DNA of 9,751 nt. It comes from an uncultured Garciella sp. (GTDB lineage Bacteria; Bacillota; Clostridia; Eubacteriales; Garciellaceae). Location: NCBI GenBank assembly GCA_900555725.1, contig USMD01000075.1, forward strand, positions 1-9,751, written 5' to 3'. Positions 6,249 through 9,751 of the stretch are shown piece by piece. The translations under genes and the position numbers were made by a program. Numbering within the stretch: the first letter of the stretch is position 1; the number at the start of each line of letters is the position of its first letter. The notes beneath the pieces are model-generated. The model did no database searches, was not told the DNA's origin, and saw nothing but the letters and a program-made list of their open reading frames with translations.

Positions 6249-8321
6249 CTAATGCTCTTTTTGGGTATCTTCTATAATTTTTTCACTTAGATGACTGGGG
6301 ACTTCTTCGTAACGGGAGAATTCCATTGTAAATTCTCCCCTGGCTTGGGTCATAGAACGCAACTCGGTAGCATATTTGGCCATTTCCGCTAAGGGTGCTT
6401 CAGCGATTATTTTTTGTTTTTCATTCAATGGCTCCATTCCTAAAACCCTTCCCCGTTTTTTATTTAAATCTCCCATGATGTCTCCCATATAGCTTTCAGG
6501 TACAGTAATTTCCACATGATAAATAGGTTCTAATAACACCGGCTTAGCCTGTAGCATTCCTTTCTTATAAGCTAAGGATGCTGCCATTTTAAAGGACATT
6601 TCATCAGAATCCACTGAATGGAAAGAACCATCATAAAGGGTAAACCGTACTCCTGTTACCGGATACCCCGCCAGGACGCCTTCTTTTATACATTCCCTCA
6701 ATCCCTTCTCTACTGCAGGAATAAATTGTCTTGGAACTACACCTCCTACTACCTTATCTACAAATTCAAATTCCTTTTTCTCATCCTTAAAAGGTTCCAA
6801 TTCTAAAAATACATGGCCATATTGTCCCCTTCCCCCGGATTGCTTTTTGTGTTTTCCCTCTGCCTTTGCCCTGGCCTTTATGGTTTCCCTATAGGGTATC
6901 TTAGGATTCTTTAATTCTACTTCTACCCCAAATTTATTTTGGAGATGTTTACTTATAATTTCAAGATGTATCTCTCCTAATCCAGAAATTAAAGTCTCTT
7001 TTGTTTCATTATTTCTGGTAATTCTAAAGGTAGGATCCTCCTCCCTTAGTCTTTGTAATGCCGTACCTAGTTTATCCTCATCCCCCTTGGCCTTTGGGAA
7101 AATAGCCTGGGCTATAGTAGGTTCTGGAAAATCAATGGTTTCGAAAATAACAGGATTTTCTGGATCACACAAGGTATCTCCCGTAACAGTGTGTTGCAAT
7201 TTTGAAAATGCTCCTACATCACCTGCATTTAATTTTTTCACTTCTATTTGTTTTTTCCCTTTTAATAAATATAGGTGATTTAATTTTTCCTTTCTACCTT
7301 GGGTAATATTATAGACTTCTCCATTGGGAGTTAGGGACCCGGAGATCACTTTGAAGAGAGATAATTTCCCAACGTAGGGATCTGCAATTGTTTTAAAAAC
7401 AAAAGCAGAGAAGGGTTCTGATGCGGTATAATACCTTTTTACTTCTTCTTGGCTTTGGGGATTTACAGCCTCCATAGGCTTAGAATACTTTGGAGACGGA
7501 AAGAAATTAATTAACATATTCATAAAGGTTTCTATTCCTATATTTAAAATAGCTGACCCACAAACCACTGGGATTAATTCTCCTTGTAACACACCATTTC
7601 TCAATCCATTATAAATCTCTTCACTGGTTAATTCTTCTCCATCAAAGTATTTTTCCATCAATTCTTCACTGGTCTGGGCAACGGCTTCTATGATCATTTC
7701 CCTATAGGGTCGAATTTCCCCTTTCATACCTTCTGATATCTTAACATCCACACACTTTTGTCCTTTTCTTTCCCTTGCCTTCATGTCTACTACGTTAATA
7801 ACTCCATTAAAATCCTTCTGTTCTCCCATTGGAATTTCAAAGGGTACAATAAGATTTCCAAAAAAAGCCCTTAATTGCTCTAGAATTTTTTTAAAATTTG
7901 CATTCTCTCGATCCATTTTATTAATAAAAATCATACTAGGTATTTTGTAATCCTTTACAAAGGAGCAAGCTTTTTGAGTTCCGACTTCCATTCCAGCCAC
8001 TGCATCTACAACAATCACAGCATTATCTATTACCTTAAAGGCCGCAATCATTTCTCCAATAAAGTCAAAATATCCAGGAACATCTAATAGATTCATCTTA
8101 CAATGATTTAATTCTAGGGGTATTAATGAAGTACTTATTGAAATCTTTCTTTTTACTTCTTCTGGATCATAATCTGAGATAGTAGAACCTTCTTCTATTT
8201 TTCCCATTCTATCAATGAGTCCTGCATTAAAAGCCATTGCTTCTGTCAACGTAGTTTTTCCACAACTTCCATGACCAATGATCCCAATATTTCTCAGATT
8301 TTCGGTTTCATAAACTTTCAT
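6249..8321 (-). CDS. EF-G-like translational GTPase (EF-G2-type fusA paralogue)
   Basis: This is a 690-residue member of the EF-G family with all five domains. The GTPase domain has a P-loop GHGSCGKT (16-23), NKMD (134-137) and SAI (256-258). Domain IV carries KQSGGRGQYGHV (493-504) and the GSFHSVDSDEM loop (565-575). Domain V has the ESYMGDIMGDLNKKRG stretch (609-624). It departs from canonical FusA at key points: switch I reads RKISI (58-62) rather than RGITI, and G3 reads DVPGYFDF (80-87), with Tyr84 where translating EF-G has the catalytic His of DTPGHVDF. These changes place it with the EF-G2-type paralogues, not the main elongation factor normally found in the rpsL-rpsG-fusA-tuf operon. 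GTP binding looks intact, but hydrolysis and the cellular role are uncertain. The start has AAGGGGGA at good spacing. It has its own upstream promoter candidate and downstream terminator, so it is probably transcribed alone, not with mcsA. Confidence 0.93.
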   Translation of the reverse strand: MKVYETENLRNIGIIGHGSCGKTTLTEAMAFNAGLIDRMGKIEEGSTISDYDPEEVKRKISISTSLIPLELNHCKMNLLDVPGYFDFIGEMIAAFKVIDNAVIVVDAVAGMEVGTQKACSFVKDYKIPSMIFINKMDRENANFKKILEQLRAFFGNLIVPFEIPMGEQKDFNGVINVVDMKARERKGQKCVDVKISEGMKGEIRPYREMIIEAVAQTSEELMEKYFDGEELTSEEIYNGLRNGVLQGELIPVVCGSAILNIGIETFMNMLINFFPSPKYSKPMEAVNPQSQEEVKRYYTASEPFSAFVFKTIADPYVGKLSLFKVISGSLTPNGEVYNITQGRKEKLNHLYLLKGKKQIEVKKLNAGDVGAFSKLQHTVTGDTLCDPENPVIFETIDFPEPTIAQAIFPKAKGDEDKLGTALQRLREEDPTFRITRNNETKETLISGLGEIHLEIISKHLQNKFGVEVELKNPKIPYRETIKARAKAEGKHKKQSGGRGQYGHVFLELEPFKDEKKEFEFVDKVVGGVVPRQFIPAVEKGLRECIKEGVLAGYPVTGVRFTLYDGSFHSVDSDEMSFKMAASLAYKKGMLQAKPVLLEPIYHVEITVPESYMGDIMGDLNKKRGRVLGMEPLNEKQKIIAEAPLAEMAKYATELRSMTQARGEFTMEFSRYEEVPSHLSEKIIEDTQKEH

Positions 8322-8450
8322 AAATTCTTCCCCCTTATCTTATAAAATATTTTTGATAATTATATATTCTGTATCAGAACTAAAAATCCTTTTTCACCAA
8401 ACTTCTAAGAAGAAATCTATAAAATACTGATATAGATAAGTAGAATCGCT

Positions 8451-8480
8451 ATAATAGGCTAATCTGTTGCGTTAGTTCAA
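8451..8480 (-). promoter_or_regulatory. Candidate promoter of the EF-G-like gene
   Basis: On the minus strand, TTGAAC (8475-8480) and TATTAT (8451-8456) are separated by 18 bases. The start would be near 8444, leaving a leader of about 120 bases that contains the small 8367-8379 palindrome. Confidence 0.6.
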
Positions 8481-8562
8481 TGATTATGATTTTGAGAACT
8501 CTGTTTACATTTCAGGGGATAGATATTTCATGTAAATGAATTAACACAATGGATTAGGTTAT

Positions 8563-8600
8563 ATTCCTCCTAGCATTATATATATTATGCTAGGAGGAAT
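8563..8600. repeat. Perfect 14-bp inverted repeat (hairpin) downstream of the yitT-like gene
   Basis: Arms ATTCCTCCTAGCAT (8563-8576) and ATGCTAGGAGGAAT (8587-8600) pair perfectly around a 10-base AT loop, and weaker pairing extends the stem outward by about five positions. It lies 29 bases past the yitT-like stop, so it probably ends or protects that mRNA. The minus-strand tail after the stem is ATATAACCTAAT, not a T-run, so it is not a classical intrinsic terminator. Read on either strand, the 3' arm carries AGGAGG. Confidence 0.8.
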
Positions 8601-8629
8601 GTAATGAAAGAAATTTTAAAAAACTTATT

Positions 8630-9478
8630 CTATTGCTCTTTGTTCTTAAAACCTTTTCCTACTACTTCTGCCGCATCTAATACAGTAATAAATGCATTTT
8701 GATCAATGTCTAATACAATTTCTCGAATTCTAGCCAATTGAAAAGGACTTACCATGCAAAAAATAACTCTCCTGGACTTCTGGGTAAACCCTCCTTTGCC
8801 TTCTAATAAAGTCACCCCTCGATGCATCTGATTAATAATAGCATTTGCTACTTTATCATGATTACCACTAATTATGAAAATAGCTTTTTTACGATCAAGA
8901 CCTTCTTGTACCTTATCTACCATAACTGTATTTACATAAATAGAAATCATGGTATATAATGCTAACTTTATTCCAAAAAATAAGGAGGAAGCCAATACGA
9001 TTAACACGTTAATAATAAGCAAGGTGTTTCCTATATTCATGGAAAAATATTTTCTTAAAATAACAGCAACAATATCCATTCCCCCTGTAGAACCACGATT
9101 GGTAAATACAATTCCTGCGCCCACTCCTGATAAAACTCCACCAAAGATTGTTGATAGTAAAACATCATCTACAAACATAGGTAGGTTTTCCGTTAGAGAA
9201 AGAAAAATGGATAAACTAATCATACCAATAAAACTAATAATAATAAATCTCTTATTGACGAGTCTGTATCCTACAATGAAGATAGGAATATTGAGAATAA
9301 CAATGGCCAAGCTTACAGGAATATTGATTAAATAATTTAAAAGAATACCAATACCAGTTACTCCACTACTTAATAATTGATGGGGGATTAAAAAACCATT
9401 GACGCTAATTGCCATAAGAAAACTACCTAATACCACAAGAAAAAGTCTTCTTACATTTAATGTAATTTTTGTGCTCAT
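8630..9478 (-). CDS. YitT family membrane protein (DUF161 + DUF2179)
   Basis: This is a 282-residue integral membrane protein of the YitT/YpjC/YvjA type; the substrate or role of this family is not established. The N-terminal two thirds hold about six hydrophobic segments, roughly at residues 11-30, 36-50, 53-71, 78-95, 107-125 and 150-187 (the last long enough for two passes). The family's GSTGGMDIVA motif is at 129-138. A cytosolic C-terminal DUF2179 domain spans about residues 198-278 (AIFIISGNHDKVANAI, then GVTLLEGKGGFTQ and a VLDAAEVVGKGF end). Length and both domains are normal. The start is backed by GAAGAAGGGTG about eight bases before the ATG. The gene appears monocistronic: a tRNA terminator lies upstream and a hairpin downstream, and a palindrome at 9507-9524 sits in its promoter region. 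Confidence 0.92.
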   Translation of the reverse strand: MSTKITLNVRRLFLVVLGSFLMAISVNGFLIPHQLLSSGVTGIGILLNYLINIPVSLAIVILNIPIFIVGYRLVNKRFIIISFIGMISLSIFLSLTENLPMFVDDVLLSTIFGGVLSGVGAGIVFTNRGSTGGMDIVAVILRKYFSMNIGNTLLIINVLIVLASSLFFGIKLALYTMISIYVNTVMVDKVQEGLDRKKAIFIISGNHDKVANAIINQMHRGVTLLEGKGGFTQKSRRVIFCMVSPFQLARIREIVLDIDQNAFITVLDAAEVVGKGFKNKEQ

Positions 9479-9506
9479 AAAACCAACACCCTTCTTCCAT
9501 TTATTA

Positions 9507-9524
9507 TTTTTAGTATACTAAAAA
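9507..9524. promoter_or_regulatory. Perfect 18-bp palindrome upstream of the yitT-like gene (possible operator)
   Basis: TTTTTAGTA (9507-9515) followed by TACTAAAAA (9516-9524) is a perfect palindrome, 29-46 bases before the ATG. It contains TATACT, a possible -10, but no good -35 sits at the right distance. Another weak promoter candidate lies farther upstream on the minus strand: TTGGAA at 9584-9589 and CATTAT at 9562-9567, spacing 16. Either arrangement would let a dimeric repressor at the palindrome block transcription. I cannot assign the site to a regulator. Confidence 0.45.
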
Positions 9525-9594
9525 GTTCCATATTTATCCTAAAATAAAAAACTTTTATTTCATAATGTACCATAAATATTCTATTCCAAACAAT

Positions 9595-9620
9595 AAAAAA
9601 GTTCACATTAAAATGTGAAC
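9595..9620 (-). terminator. Rho-independent terminator after tRNA-Asn
   Basis: GTTCACAT and ATGTGAAC (9601-9608 and 9613-9620) form a perfect 8-bp stem around TAAA. On the minus strand six Ts follow immediately (9595-9600). It lies 52 bases past the tRNA 3' end and ends the tRNA transcript before the yitT-like gene. Confidence 0.9.
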
Positions 9621-9672
9621 TATCTACTCCTTTATCACGTCATCGTCTCTTCTATTTTTCAAAAAATAAAAA

Positions 9673-9747
9673 TGGCTCCTCAGGTTGGACTCGAATCAAC
9701 AACCTACCGGTTAACAGCCGGTTGCTCCACCATTGAGCTACTGAGGA
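9673..9747 (-). tRNA. tRNA-Asn (anticodon GTT), CCA encoded
   Basis: The minus strand folds into a complete 75-base cloverleaf: acceptor TCCTCAG/CTGAGGA with discriminator G and encoded CCA, D-stem GCTC/GAGC, anticodon stem ACCGG/CCGGT, and loop CTGTTAA with anticodon GTT (plus-strand 9713-9715). The T-loop is TTCGAGT. One oddity is the T-stem GTTGA/CCAAC, which has an A-C mismatch at the pair next to the loop (positions 53-61, normally G-C; plus-strand 9696 and 9688). The gene is four bases from the window end, so any other tRNAs in the same cluster would lie outside. Confidence 0.96.
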
Positions 9748-9751
9748 ACAT

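Larger units (their letters stand above)
8322..8629. other. 308-base intergenic region between the yitT-like and EF-G-like genes
   Basis: I see no well-supported protein gene here. It holds the candidate EF-G-like promoter (8451-8480), a short palindrome TTCTG-TAT-CAGAA (8367-8379) in the predicted leader, and a long hairpin (8563-8600) beyond the end of the yitT-like gene. The predicted leader of the EF-G-like mRNA is about 120 bases, longer than the others here. I could not match it to a known riboswitch class. Confidence 0.6.

Noticed and set aside
8949..9335. 128-codon plus-strand open frame opposite the yitT-like gene
   Set aside because: It is the reverse complement of transmembrane coding sequence, with no ribosome site. 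The minus-strand frame has clear YitT and DUF2179 features.
9595..9620. Inverted repeat as a CRISPR-like or mobile-element end
   Set aside because: It is a single copy, and its 8-bp stem plus six-T tail on the minus strand is a textbook intrinsic terminator after the tRNA.
1..9751. Defence system, prophage, CRISPR array or toxin-antitoxin pair
   Set aside because: Nearly all of the window is assigned to conserved housekeeping genes. I saw no repeat arrays, integrases, transposases or paired small genes.

Overview
The window looks like chromosomal DNA from a low-GC, Gram-positive, anaerobe-type bacterium of the Clostridia. The signs are AT-rich intergenic DNA, strong purine Shine-Dalgarno sites, consensus sigma-A-like promoters, a tRNA with encoded CCA, and a block of genes (mcsA, mcsB, clpC, radA) characteristic of Firmicutes. 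No species is claimed. The first 24 bases are not genomic: they match the Nextera/Tn5 sequencing adapter, so position 25 is an assembly edge.

Layout, left to right. Positions 25-201 are a short non-coding leader with a consensus promoter that drives one small plus-strand gene (202-600) of uncertain function. It converges on radA across a short gap holding an imperfect inverted repeat. Every other gene is on the minus strand. In transcription order from the right end they are: tRNA-Asn with its terminator, a YitT-family membrane protein, a divergent EF-G-like translational GTPase, then mcsA-mcsB-clpC as a tight operon, then radA.

How the genes work together. McsA, McsB and ClpC form one protein quality-control module: McsB phosphorylates arginines on proteins, McsA is its zinc-finger activator, and ClpC unfolds the marked proteins for ClpP. 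RadA is a recombination/branch-migration helicase usually found just downstream of clpC. Here it is separated from clpC by a strong terminator and appears to have its own -10 element. The usual head of the operon, ctsR, is not next to mcsA; an EF-G-like gene with its own terminator sits there instead, and I see no CtsR operator. disA, the common downstream neighbour of radA, is also absent.

This is mostly a housekeeping region and I do not see a new multi-gene system. The points most worth checking are the missing ctsR and its operator, the EF-G paralogue with Tyr in place of the catalytic His, a base-pair mismatch in the T-stem of tRNA-Asn, a long hairpin with a buried Shine-Dalgarno sequence next to the yitT-like gene, and the unidentified plus-strand gene.
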